NCBI GenBank assembly: GCA_009792885.1
Contig: WMCF01000032.1
Location: forward strand, 8,240,386 to 8,304,385
Direction of reading: 5' to 3'
DNA: 64,000 nucleotides
Source: Eremophila alpestris peregrina
Lineage: Eukaryota; Chordata; Aves; Passeriformes; Alaudidae
Part shown: positions 53,045 through 64,000 of the stretch, one piece after another
Layout: every line of letters starts with the position of its first letter
How positions within the stretch are numbered: the stretch's first letter is position 1
Notes under the pieces: model-generated
Told to the model about the DNA's origin: nothing
Seen by the model: only the letters and a program-made list of their open reading frames with translations
Databases searched by the model: none
Made by a program: the position numbers and the translations under genes

Positions 53045-54860
53045 AGTAGTGGATTACAGCACAGTCATATAATCAGAAAGTGTTTATGGCCTAAAATGTG
53101 ACTCTCCCTTAAGAAGATTTATCTTTCATGAAATCTAAGGCAGCTGTGAGATAGAGGAGAAGGGTCTAATCCTACTCTGACACTGTCACAAGTCATGGTC
53201 CCCTGACAACCTGGGCCACAGGCCTGGAGGTTTTTCCATGAATCATGAGCCTGTTGCTTATTGTCTCTTAACATGTACAAAACAATAATATTTGCCACAT
53301 CTCTGAATTTCTGTGCTTGCTGTTTGATTACCCTAAAGCTCTTACATTGTTAACTAATGGCCATTACTCAATTCTTTCCTTTATTCTATGAATTATTATC
53401 TGTATGTTCCATAATATCAGCAGCTTTCCTCAGTCTGAGAACCAAGAAGGAGTCTTCCCTTTGATAAGTGTCTTACAGGATTTAGGATTGGTTACAGCAC
53501 TTCATTAATGGAAAAAGTAAATCATGTTCATGGCTAAATGCAGACATCAGCAGGCTGAGTGGATGTTGTGCATCTCTGGCTGAGTGTGACAGAAATTTCC
53601 CCACCCTGATTTGGCTGTCTCCTTCCCCCTGTCCATGCTGTGGCTCCAGCTCACAAGTACACTGTCATTTTAATACTCTTTGCTGAAAGTGAATGATAAT
53701 TATGATTTGGCAGCTGTTTTGAAGAAGAGCAGTAACAAAACCTTCTGGAACTTTTATGTAACATCCAGTGTTGGCATTTCCATGAATTGCAAGATGATGA
53801 TGTGAGGCAAGCACAGCTCCCTCATTCCCAGGCATGTAAGAGAGCCCCTGGCTTCAGACAGCTGAGGCAAAAGAGGAATTCTAGCAATCAGACTCACTGA
53901 AGCTTTGGCAGAATTATAACAAATAGAAATCCTAATTCTATCCCCACTGCCTTTGATGTTAAATCTGGGTTTAAATTATGACTTCTGTTAATTGCAGCAC
54001 TGAAATATTTTGCATAATGATGAGATTCTCCTAGTTCCTTTTACCTTATTTCCCAGTTGAAGAAAAAAACCCTGGATCTGCAGCAATATCCAGATATAAT
54101 AAATACATTAGCTGTTCATACTGCTGATCACTAAACTGTCCTGTCACTGGCTCACAAGCAGATGGCACCTACAGCACCAGAAGTGACAGACCTGACACCA
54201 CATTCCTTGCACCTCTGAGAGCTTCATGTGGAATGCAAGAAATGCAAGGCTGCACATGGCCCATCCTGTATTTCAGAGATGCTGAACAACTGCACATCAC
54301 TGCCTTGTGCTGCCACAGGAGGAGGAAACACTCCCAAGAATCAGGAAATCCTTGTGTGTGCTGCAACTTCACCTATGCTTACAAGAAAAGCCATTCTTCT
54401 TAAATAGTGGCAAGAAGATGTGTTTTAAATCTTATTATAATCACCCTGCCATTTCATTTTAAAGAACTATAATAAAGCTCCAAGTAGTCCCCAATTTTTA
54501 AAAAAACCCCATAGGCTTCAGAAAAAATACCACCTACTCTCTGTTAAGGTTTGTGTTGGCATTAGGATCCACATTTTAGATCCACATTTTAACCAAAGTA
54601 GAAAAGAATATTTTTTAACTAAAAGAAACAAATTTTGAAAATGTGACATTTTTTGGCAAGGTTTTTTTTTAATTAACTTGAGTCATGGAAGCTTTTAGTT
54701 TTTTAGGGAATATCATGGAGTGTTCTTTGAACATGACAATGCCATCATGACAGAGAAAATCTTCAGTACAGGATGTCTGTGTGAGTGCCAACTGAAATAC
54801 CAAAGAGACACATGGTTGGTATGACAATGTTACCATGATTAAGGTACCAGAGAGTAATTC
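53045..54860. other. Spacer between the parvalbumin genes, no gene found
   Basis: No exon or clear repeat is recognised. A short direct repeat, ATCCACATTTTA in two adjacent copies, lies just outside it at about 54570-54595. Confidence 0.45.
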
Positions 54861-54995
54861 CTAATGGAAAGGACCTCCTCTGGAGGCCTCTGGTCCAATC
54901 CCTCCCTCAGAAGGGCACATTGCTCTAAGATGAGTTTGAGTATCTCCATGGATAGAGGTTCTATAACCTCCCTGGGCAATCTGATAAGGAAGGAT
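54861..54995 (-). mobile_element. CR1 LINE fragment, 3' end
   Basis: On the plus strand, GGACCTCCTCTGGAGGCC, TCTGGTCCAATCCCTCCCTC, GAGTATCTCCATGGA and ATAACCTCCCTGGGCAATCTG are the reverse complement of the well-known 3' end of avian CR1 elements. The element therefore points to the minus strand. It is a truncated, diverged piece without the terminal octamer repeats and without coding capacity. It sits between the two parvalbumin genes. Confidence 0.8.
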
Positions 54996-57900
54996 TAAAC
55001 CCTCTGTATCAAGCTGTTATGAATGAATTAAACAAATAAAACACTGCTGAGTACACAGTTAAAAACTAAAATTCTGTTAGAAATTGCTTATGATACATCA
55101 AGTCAGAAAGAATCTAACAACCCCTGGTATTTTCACACTGTTCTCAGATTTAGAGTAAGACCATCCTACTCACTATAATACACAGTTTAAAACAGCTTCA
55201 TCATTCCCAGCATAAAGAAGATGTGGTTTGTGTGATTTACGTTCACCTAAGATAATTAAAGAGCAACCCAAATGGTGAGTGGTAGATCTGAGTTCCACTG
55301 GGTCTGAAGACTGTGAGTTCTCAGACACATCAGTCCCTTCATCACCCTGTGTGAGTAATTTAATCTCTAATCCTCCTTATACTTCTTATAAAATAAAGAT
55401 GTACTATGATCTCTTTAAGCAGGAACAAAACACAAAGAAATCTGTTGTCCTACACAGGCTGCTAGAAAAAAGATGCAGAGGCCCAGGGTCACAATCCCAA
55501 ACCCAACCTGGTGCTCCAGCCACTGAATTCACCATTTCTCTTAAACCAAAATTTTGGGTTGCCCTGAAAGAGGAGCAGAACCATGCAGGAGATAAAACCT
55601 CCTGGTATTTAGTGGAAGCTGGCTGCCCCCTAACTTCATGTTCCTTTGGAAACCCCAATCCAAAAGCCACTTGTAAACTTGAGATTCAATTTCAGCTCTC
55701 CAACTGTTTGAAATCTCAGTCATCTTCTAACAAGTAGAGAGCACAGAAAGGGCAAGGGGATGTCAGAACATTCATTGCACACAGAGACTGGTACAGTTTC
55801 TTCTTTGAGTTAGCAGCCAGCCCCTGTGGAAAATCTTTGATGCAGCATCATCAGAGGTGCCTGGAGCTCTTCACACAAACAGTGTGGGCAGAGGGGGCCA
55901 AGGCAGGATTCATTTCCTGGAATGGGGCACTGAAATAGATACATCTTGATTAAATCCCTGGACAGACACTTACCTAACATCCTCATGCTCTGTTTTTCAT
56001 GTCTTCTAAAACTTTTTAATAAGAGGATACTGTGGAGCATGAACTAAAGTGTTCACATTTTATGAAACATTTTAATGTGGAAATTTTTAATTTCCACATT
56101 AGTTTTGATTGTAAGCACAGAAAGATACCGTTATATTGGTCTGGACTGTCTGGTACACTTTCTGCACTAAAGATCTATAGAGCAGATCAGCAGCTGAGAT
56201 ATGGCAGCTCCAGAACTTTTGATTCATTTGTCAGCATGTCCTACACTCATGAAAACAAGAAAATCGGTTTTGTATAGCAAGCTTCAAAGGAGAAAAACAG
56301 ATCACCACTCCAGTTACAGGAGAAAAAGAAGGTACCCTTAGGCAATGCCTTTCCCTGCAGTTACAAAGGTATTATTGACCCTAAATTCAAAGTGGAACTT
56401 CTGTCTAAGTAGAATATGCAAATACTTGACTCAAAGGGAACATCACAGTGACACATTGATCAGCTGGATATTCTGGACACTGACTTCCTGCTTTAAACCC
56501 CACACTTCCTGAACAAATTGATTTTATATTTGCAATGATCCCCATAATAGACTGTAAAATTTAGCCAACATAAAAATAAACAAGTCAGCCCTGGTTTTGT
56601 CAGGCAGATGAAGTAACCTGCTCTAAATCATCATGGAAGTACTCAGGAATTATCTCAGATTTTTAAGCTTACTCTGTTTATATTCCTATTCTTCCAAGTG
56701 CTAGATTTGCTAGGCTAGACTCTTTTTCTTTTAAATACCAGTTCCTTGCTGTCTCCCCCTGTGATGAGCAGCCTCCAGTTATGCTGTTCTCATCCTGGCC
56801 CTGGGATTTCCCTCACCCGCGGTCCCGCGGGGCTCTCACGGCCGGACTTGCCTGTCTTTGGTGCCACCTTCGGGCAAGTGGAGGTTTGTCACAGAAACAC
56901 TGCAAAACTCTTCACTAGAAATGCTTTGAACTCTCAGTGTGGGCTCCTCACAAGGATTATTTCTTGAATGCTCAGTAATTCCCACACAATTATCAGGTTG
57001 TCTCTGATCCCAGGCCATACTCCTGATTATTTCCCAGGTACCCGAGCCGAAGGCACAGCTAGATTCCCAATGGAAAAACTGCATCATTCAATTTAAATTT
57101 CCATCTGTTTGGGATAAAATGCTTTTAAAATTAACTTCTTAATTTGATATTGTATCATCCAGAGAAGTTAGTTTTTACAATTTTCAATTACCACGTAGCA
57201 TGAGTTTAGACTAACAGAGTCAGTGCTTCTCTTAAAAATTCTTCTCTGGAAGAAATCAAGAACTGAGATAGAGGAGGTTTTGTCTGTATTTTCATATATG
57301 GAATTTTTGAAAGATAGCAACTTTATGCTATAGTGATTAGAGTATAGGCTTTATTTTAAATGTTCTCATCACTCAAATGTTATTTAAACCTAAGCAATGC
57401 TCCAGCCATGTTTGCATATGTGTGAAATGTTCTCCCAATGGCTTTTTACACCACTGGACTATTTCAACTGTTCTCAAGTCCATGAAGTTCCAATAAATTT
57501 CATGAGAAAACTTACTGGGGTTTCCTATTTAATATCCAGTAAGAGAAAAGTTGCAGTTTGATCTTAGCTGCTTTTGAGACCTTACAGAAGTTGATTTTGT
57601 CAGCACAGCAAGGAAGAACCAAGTGATTTGATTATTATCACTGATTCCACTGCTGTGTTTCCCTGCTGGCCATAACTGCTGCACTGTGTCCTGCTGAGCA
57701 ACTCCCAACCTTCATTCTGTAAAGGGACACACTCACTACCATGATGTTAAAATGTGCACCATGCAATTAATTACTGCTGACTTTTATAGCTAACCAAAGC
57801 TTACATAACAACTTATTAAAAGTCATTTGGGCTGCAGAAGTTTTGTCTTTGAGCTTGTATTACAAATGTATCCATATTAGCATGTTTTGAAGACTACCAG

Positions 57901-58199
57901 GGCAACTGCAGGAGTAGTGTTTCATGGGTAACTCATCTCAGAATTAGGCCCTTAAAAGTCAAAGTCTACTATGAAGATGTCCATTGCTTTTAAAAAGACG
58001 TATTTTTTCATTTATATACTTTTTAAAAATTTCATTTCACTAAAATAGGTGCAAGCTGAGAGGATTTACTTCATATGGCACTAAACCTTCCATATTGTCT
58101 AAAACACCATGCACATTCCTTTGGGATATAAATATCAATCTGATTAGCTGGCAGGTCTCATCAGCCACAGTAACTTATCCCCTGGGGTATCTGAGCCAT
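54996..58199. other. Spacer upstream of the second parvalbumin gene
   Basis: No gene is recognised. A 152-codon plus-strand frame at 55279-55737 has no family motif or splice context. A 13-bp hairpin lies at 56073-56101 and a CpG-dense patch at 56817-56872; both are described in the findings. Confidence 0.45.
56073..56101. repeat. 13-bp perfect hairpin
   Basis: TAATGTGGAAATT and its exact reverse complement AATTTCCACATTA are separated by three T residues. It is AT-rich, so chance or slippage is possible. No promoter or terminator role is implied in a vertebrate. Confidence 0.85.
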
Positions 58200-58361
58200 C
58201 ACGTGCCTCTAGGACTTCTGTAAAAGGTCAAGAGGACTTAACTAAGGTCTATATAAGTCCTTCTCTATGTCATTTGAAAAAGAATTTGGTCAAGAGGACC
58301 CTGCAGATCTTTCACCTGACAATATTTTCTGTTCTTGGCTTGGGGAAAACTAAGTGGCCAG
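58200..58361 (+). promoter_or_regulatory. Promoter and non-coding exon 1 of the second parvalbumin gene
   Basis: A CACGTG E-box (58200-58205) lies 44 bases upstream of a TATATAAG box (58250-58257). A start is expected near 58280. The untranslated exon would end at 58361, where GGCCAG is followed by a GTGAGT donor, and splice over 307 bases to the acceptor at 58667-58668, ten bases before the ATG. CACATTCCTTTGG, an MCAT/TEAD-like word, occurs near 58111. The arrangement mirrors that of the first parvalbumin gene. Confidence 0.6.
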
Positions 58362-58678
58362 GTGAGTTGAATCTTTCCTCTGGAGCTTTAGAAGACATCA
58401 CAACAATTCACACCAAAAATGCATGGAAACAACCAAAGATGCCCAAATGTTGGGCAGCTCTGTAAATGCCTTTGGCTTTGTCCTCAGCCTGTACACCTGA
58501 AGACTTGACTGGAAATATCAGTGACTCAGATGCCTGATGTGTATCTGAACTGAAGGATGCAGTTGGCACCTGCTCTGCCCTGGGACCTGGGCTCACCTCA
58601 GGCCACCTCCACAGCTGAGACAGAAAGAGCAGTGGCAACTCTACCCACCAGTATTTTTCATTTTGCAGTATTCTTGGC

Positions 58679-60835
58679 ATGGCTCTTTCCAGTATCCTGA
58701 CAGAAGCTGAAATTGCTGCTGGTCTACAGAGCTGTCAAGGTAATGTTTATGTTTTAAATTTGGCTTTGCAGTTGATCTGTCAAATTCCTTTGTCCTTGCT
58801 ACCCCAAAGTCCCAATTCCAATGGAAATAGAAAATGCTCTCTTACTAAAAACAGAAAATGGATGCAAGGCAATGGAACAGATGCAAGTCTTAATCTTGGC
58901 CAACCAAGCTACAGGTACCCACCATCATTTGTGCACTGCAGCAATTTTAAAGATGAAAAAATCCAAAGGCTGAATCCTGCACCAGAAATCCTGGTTTTTT
59001 CAGAGAATAATAATGAAACTACTGCTGATTTCAATACCAGCACAATATTTATCATCAAGTTCTACAGATATGTCTTTCAGTGAAGTATCTGTTCACAAGG
59101 GTATGTTCTTGCATGCTGAAGACCACAGTCATTATTTAATTACCTTCCTAGTTGTGAGACATCATTGATGGAAAAATCCTGTTTACCTGAGATAAACTCA
59201 GGAAAATCAAAGACTGGATTTGTATTGGATTTGTAATTACCCTCACTGTACTGCAGAATAGCTTGCTGCTTTTTGATCAAAAAGCTAATTATTTTTGTTC
59301 CAGATTTTTGACTACTTTTCTTCATCTCTCGTTATTTCCATCTGCTTATTCCAGCTGCTGATTCATTTGATTACAAAACCTTTTTTGTCAAAGTGGGTCT
59401 CAACTCCAAGTCCAAAGACCAAGTTGCTGAAGTCTTTGGAATTCTTGATCAGGACAGGAGTGGCTTTATTGAGGAAGAGGAACTGAAGTAAGTAAATAAA
59501 AGGGTTACTAACAGGGTTGTGGTTTATCATCTAAAAATGCATGATAAGATCAGAAATGTTCCCTTTCCTCCTGTCCCTTTGGATGGGAGAAAATCCTGTG
59601 TTTGTGCACCTGTGAGTGCTGGTGCTGAGGAGCTGCAAGTGAAATAGCAAAGGCAAGGCTGGATCACAGTGGGGAAACTCTCTGACAGCACTGAAAATAC
59701 TCATTTCATGTAGCAATAACTGACAGACTGTGAAGATAAAAATAGCAGTTCTGCTATAGCTGCTTTTTATTATTGTAAGATTTTTTACCAGACTGAATTC
59801 AAAGAGCCATTTTTCTCTCATCTTTCCTACCTGTCACACAAATTCTGCCTTCCAGATCACACTCATCCGACTTTGAAGTTAAAAATAAGGTTAAAGAAAT
59901 TCTTGCTACTGAGACTTTGCATCTTAGGAGAAAGAAGGGAGATAACAAGGGAGGGAAGATGAATCCTGCTACTACAGAGTCAGTGTTAATTTTGCCTTTT
60001 TAATCCAATGAAACCAAGAAATCATCAAGGATTTTTGTGAAGCATCATCCTCTTGCTTCCTTACCCTCACTCTCAATGAAGTTAGGGAAAGTTTTAGCAT
60101 TGAAATAGTTCTCAAGAACTGAATCATGCTGGGAATTCTGCAGCTATTACCAACCCAAACCCTGAACACTTTCAGTACAGTCTCACTCATTTGTTCTCTC
60201 ACCTTCACCAGACTTTTCCTGAAGAATTTCTCAGCCAGTGCCAGAGCTTTGACTGATGCTGAGACCAAGGCATTCCTGGCAGCAGGGGACAGTGATGGGG
60301 ATGGGAAAATTGGAGTGGATGGTAAGACTGCCTTTATTAAAATGATAATAGCTGCCTTTGAGTCTTCCTAAAGGCAGCTGTGGCTCCTGCCCTGCTCCAT
60401 GTGTTGGATGTTATGGATCTGCTGCTGAGGTGCTCACATCTGCTGTGACAGAGGGGATCTAACATTGGAACAGCTCTCTGTTCTGCCCCTGCCTAAAGGG
60501 GTCAGTCCCTTTTCTCATCTGTGGAGCTTTTTTTCAGGACTGGAACCTAAATTCAGTCTGTAATTTCACTGCTTTTTGCTAGTGAATTGTGGTAAAATGT
60601 GACACTTAAATGCAACATTTCCTTTGCCTTAAGTATCTATTGTTATGAATACACAATGTGCTGCCTTTAAGGAATGATTATCAGAGGAAGTGGCATTAGT
60701 TTCCCAGTTTAACTCTAAAAATTAGGAGAGAATTTTTTGACTGTATGATTACAAACAGAGTTTGTAATTTTATTATTATTATTTATTATTATTTTTTCTT
60801 CTTTTTCAGAGTTTCAAGCACTGGTCAAATCATAA
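58679..60835 (+). CDS. Second parvalbumin (thymic/beta-type paralogue)
   Basis: A soluble EF-hand calcium buffer. Coding exons are 58679-58739, 59355-59487, 60212-60321 and 60810-60835. Exon lengths (61, 133, 110, 26) and phases equal those of the upstream gene, giving 109 residues. The start reads MALSSILTEAEIAAGLQSCQ. The CD loop is DQDRSGFIEEEE (52-63) and the EF loop DSDGDGKIGVDE (91-102), all ligands present; the C-terminus is EFQALVKS. By hand alignment it is identical to the upstream product at 73 of 109 positions, but at only 9 of the first 20. Its EF-loop and C-terminal half look like fish and amphibian beta-parvalbumins as well as avian thymic parvalbumin. It lacks features I recall for avian oncomodulin/CPV3, so I call it a thymic-like beta-parvalbumin. 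The exact orthology is open. Confidence 0.92.
60766..60808 (+). repeat. ATT microsatellite and pyrimidine tract at the last splice acceptor
   Basis: About nine TTA/ATT-type units (60769-60795) run directly into TTTTTTCTTCTTTTTCAG, the polypyrimidine tract and acceptor of the final coding exon of the second parvalbumin gene. The repeat abuts, and partly forms, the splice signal. Confidence 0.85.
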
Positions 60836-61207
60836 CCAGCAATCAAGATAAAGACCAAGATATATGTGCCATAAACAATTTTTCCTATGGCAAATCTACC
60901 ATTTATTTACACACTTTGTATCCTGAAAGGTCATGAACAATTGTTGGGAAGGGGTTTCATATTGCTGGAAAACATCTGAAGTGGTACAAACACTACTTCA
61001 GCTCCACTGCCAGGTGTTTTAAGCAGAAGGTCTGTGCCACTGAGGGACTGACCTGGAATCCACTCTTCACTTCTGAATTTAGGGCATTAAAGATAAAAAC
61101 ATAAATATTAAGAGGAGAATTTGAAAGTATTTCTGTGGGCCATTGAATTTTCAATATTTGCATAAATGGCTAACATATGTTGTAAATAAAAAACCAGAAT
61201 TAATAAA
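60836..61207 (+). other. 3' untranslated region of the second parvalbumin gene
   Basis: Sequence after the TAA at 60833-60835. Two AATAAA signals lie close together at 61185-61190 and 61202-61207, so a 3' UTR of roughly 370-390 bases is expected. Confidence 0.6.
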
Positions 61208-64000
61208 ATGTCCAGGTGTAAAACCTGTTTATGGTAACTGGTTGCAGTGGTATTTAATCAAGAGGCATTTTAACATTCCATATGTTTTTCTGTCATTCTT
61301 TTTGCAAGTGATTGTGTTTGAGAGACAAAAGATATTGCAGCACCCTTCACTAATTAAGTCGTCAATTTAAGATGACCTGGCTCCGGGATGAATTCAGATG
61401 ACTGAAATAGCACTGCATTCCAGTTCCCCGAGGAATGCCTCCCCTTCCTGCCCAGCCGATGGCACTATTGTTCCACTGCCGAGGAGCTGAAGCTCTGTGT
61501 GCTCCAGTGAATTCCAGAGCTCTCCTCGTGTCCCACCTGCCACCTCCGCAAAAAGCATTTCAAAGAAACAAGTCCCCGGTGCTCCATAAGAGCAAATGGG
61601 GCAATATTGCCCAAATAATCAGCATTCTGCTGCTTTTCTCCTCAGCACTGAGAATAACAGAATGCCCACATCTCACGGGGTTCTAAATTGCATCAATGTT
61701 TGTGGGGAAAGCACAACAAAATGGAGAGTGCCATAAAAAGTTTGCTAAGAAATGAATCTTTTTTTCTTTACAGAACTAGCAAGACAGACATAAGCAATGG
61801 GGAGAATACAAAGTTCTGAGTAGCTGCACAATAATTGAAGTTCATTTTGTACACTAGGTGAAGGTTCTGGTTGAAAAGCATGAGTGTGATGATGTCATCA
61901 CAATTTTGTCAGAGTATAAACACACAGAGCAATCAAACTGAGCTACAAGAATGAACTCATTGCTAACAGTACCTAATGAAACACTTCAGTGTATTGGGGT
62001 TTTGTCTTAGACATGTGACCAAAATAAACACACAGCTAAACAGCCTTTTAAAAAATCTTTTTAAAAACATTCTACTTCTAATACTACAGTTGCTCCTATG
62101 TACTCTTAAAAAAAAAAAATTGGAGCTCTTGAAAAGTCTGTTCTTGGACAATAATCTTGCAAAAACTGATATGACTGTCTCCTACTGCATTTTTTGGACC
62201 TATTTAAGAAGAGATTTCAATATTTACAAATTTAAAATCTAAATTTCAAAATTGTCTGCTGATGTTGTTGTGGTGCTGATGCACAACATATTTATGATGA
62301 GACATTTTGGAGAAGGAAGGAAATATCAATACAATGTTGGGGAAATAATCACATTACACAAAGTTAAAGCAATCTACAAGAATTTAATGAATACTCAATA
62401 ATGTGTTCATGCTCTATACATTAGCCAAATTAATTTTAATTAATGAATCAGGTCCTAATATTGTAGAATTTTCTATAAGAGTGAAAAAAGAATTATCCAT
62501 CAAACAAGTTGACATTCATTATTTCAATGTCATCTCAGGAGAGCAATTTAAAAAGGAAATTTTGCAGAATTAATAACTGCAGGGCTAAAAGCTCTCATTA
62601 TTATCAGAAAATGCTTTTTCTCTCAGCTGATATCATGTTCTGTGTTTTCATGGTGCCATATGGGTCACCCAGACATTTCCAAGCATTGTACCAACATTAA
62701 TGGCTAAATAAGAGAGAAAGGCACAGACAGCTCAGATAACCTCTGAGATAGCAGGCAGCTCCTTTATTTAACCACACTTACTTCCACCTTGATTAGCCTG
62801 CCAGGCCTACAAATCTAAGACAATTTCACCACTTACCATTCCATTAAGAACAGTAAAAAATTCATGACAAGGTAAGTCTGGTATCAGCTTCAGTGATCAC
62901 TCCAGAAAGTTAAGAAGAGCTTGTGACTAGAGAGGTTTTTAGACCTTTCCTTCTCCCAGCATTACCAGTAAGCAGATCAGAGGAGAAAATGCTTTCTTTG
63001 CACAAGGATATACTCACTTTCTTTTCCTCTCTGTCTCTCAGTCACACAGGCTGTCAGGTACTGTGGAATTTCTGTAACTACTTACCATTGATTTAAGAAA
63101 GCTCTTCAAATTGTGCCTCAGCTGGAAATACTGCTGCCTGATCACAAACATACATTCCCAAACAGCTCCCCAGAGTGAACAACATTCTGCTGCAATCAGA
63201 CAGTTGGAGGTCTGACACCCTAAATATGGGATTGCCCCTTGTCAGTGGAGTTTTGGCCCATGCTTGGTGCATGTGTTTTAACAGTTTCTCTGAATCTCCT
63301 TCAGTTTGTCTGAATCTCCTTTCCACTTCTGTTAAACAAGCAACTTCTGATGATTGTTTATGATAAAGTTAACTCTAATTACAGAGTAATTTAACTTCAA
63401 ACCTCACTAAGGGTTCCACATCCTCTTATAGCTGAAATTAATGGCCAAAATCCCACTGAAATCAATGAGCACAGGCAGTAATACAGAAGTAGCTGCATTT
63501 CAGTGCTATTTGGTTTATTTGGCCATGGTTCCTCACAGTGTGGGGCACAGTGAGATGCAGCCATGTGCAGAGAGCCTTTGGTAACAGTGGAGTAGGACTG
63601 TATTTATCCTTTACACTGCACAATAGGCAGCATCCAGATTATTACACAGCCTCCAATAGTAGGACACAGTTAGTCCTAAAACAGACAGAAACCTTGAACA
63701 ATGTAGATTTTTAAAGATCACTCCATCTGACACTGTCTGCAATGCTGACAGCAGACAGAAACCTGTTAGACAATTACATTTAGGGTCAGAGACAGAAAAT
63801 TGCATTACTGAGTCTCAGAAGAACTTTCAAGTGCTTTTAAAGACAAACATATATCAAATGCTGTCAGAGATCTTCCAGGACAGCTTTTTAAATGAAAAAA
63901 TATGTTTATCAGAGCAGACTGTATGAATTAGTGACACTATTACTCAGTTATGTTAGTCTATTCTGCTGTCATTTTCAAACAGAAATCAAATTCATTCCCA
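61208..64000. other. Downstream intergenic stretch, no gene found
   Basis: I looked for a further parvalbumin or oncomodulin exon, such as an EF loop with DGDGKIG or a CD loop with SGFIEE, and saw none. AT-rich sequence with A-runs (near 62107) fills most of it. A decayed repeat copy is at 63440-63475. Confidence 0.5.
63440..63475. repeat. Second copy of the old dispersed repeat
   Basis: AATGGCCAAAATCCCACTG followed by AAATCAATGAGCACAGG has the same word order as the copy at 38229-38270, with more substitutions. The family is not named here. Confidence 0.35.

Noticed and set aside
55279..55737. 152-codon plus-strand open frame between the parvalbumin genes
   Set aside because: It has no ATG context, family motif or splice support. 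A frame of this length is plausible by chance in a 64-kb AT-rich window.
61208..64000. A third parvalbumin or oncomodulin gene
   Set aside because: No CD or EF calcium loop is visible on either strand in this stretch.
1..64000. CRISPR arrays, prokaryotic operons, tRNA or rRNA genes
   Set aside because: No spaced direct-repeat array, no operon-like gene packing and no cloverleaf or ribosomal motifs were seen; the window is vertebrate.

Overview
The window is vertebrate nuclear DNA, most likely from a bird. Three things point there. It has an LMTK2 gene beside tandem parvalbumin genes, one of which reads as avian thymic hormone (thymic parvalbumin). It has a solo LTR of an ERVL-like family that I know from bird genomes. 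It has CR1 LINE fragments. Spliced genes, GT-AG introns, a CpG-island promoter and one run of Ns (33963-34509) fit a draft eukaryotic assembly. I cannot name the species.

Layout. (1) Positions 1-19705, minus strand: the 5' part of LMTK2. Six coding exons were read: signal peptide, membrane anchor, juxtamembrane linker and kinase N-lobe. The catalytic C-lobe and the long tail lie beyond the left edge. Intron 6 carries a near-perfect 10-bp minisatellite (1641-1815). (2) About 19120-20440: the LMTK2 CpG-island promoter, with an ETS/YY1 composite at the likely start site, CCAAT and GC boxes, three TGATTGACA(G/T) PBX/PREP-type decamers, and two short uORFs in the leader. (3) About 20440-48084: some 28 kb in which I find no gene. 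It holds a solo LTR (25165-25721), an ancient CR1/L3-like LINE copy (about 31640-32480), a GC-rich assembly gap flanked by a 29-bp minisatellite, a perfect 28-bp inverted repeat (38835-38987) and an unassigned minus-strand reading frame broken by one stop (42817-43305). (4) About 48085-61207, plus strand: two complete parvalbumin genes in tandem. Each has a TATA box, a non-coding first exon and four coding exons with identical intron phases. Each encodes 109 residues with intact CD and EF calcium loops. (5) 61208-64000: no gene seen.

The two parvalbumins are soluble calcium buffers and clearly arose by tandem duplication. LMTK2 is a membrane-anchored kinase transcribed in the opposite direction, and nothing in the sequence ties it functionally to the parvalbumins; the proximity is conserved-neighbourhood synteny. 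I found no previously undescribed multi-gene system. The items most worth a second look are the second parvalbumin paralogue, the PBX/PREP cluster in the LMTK2 promoter, and the 28-bp inverted repeat.
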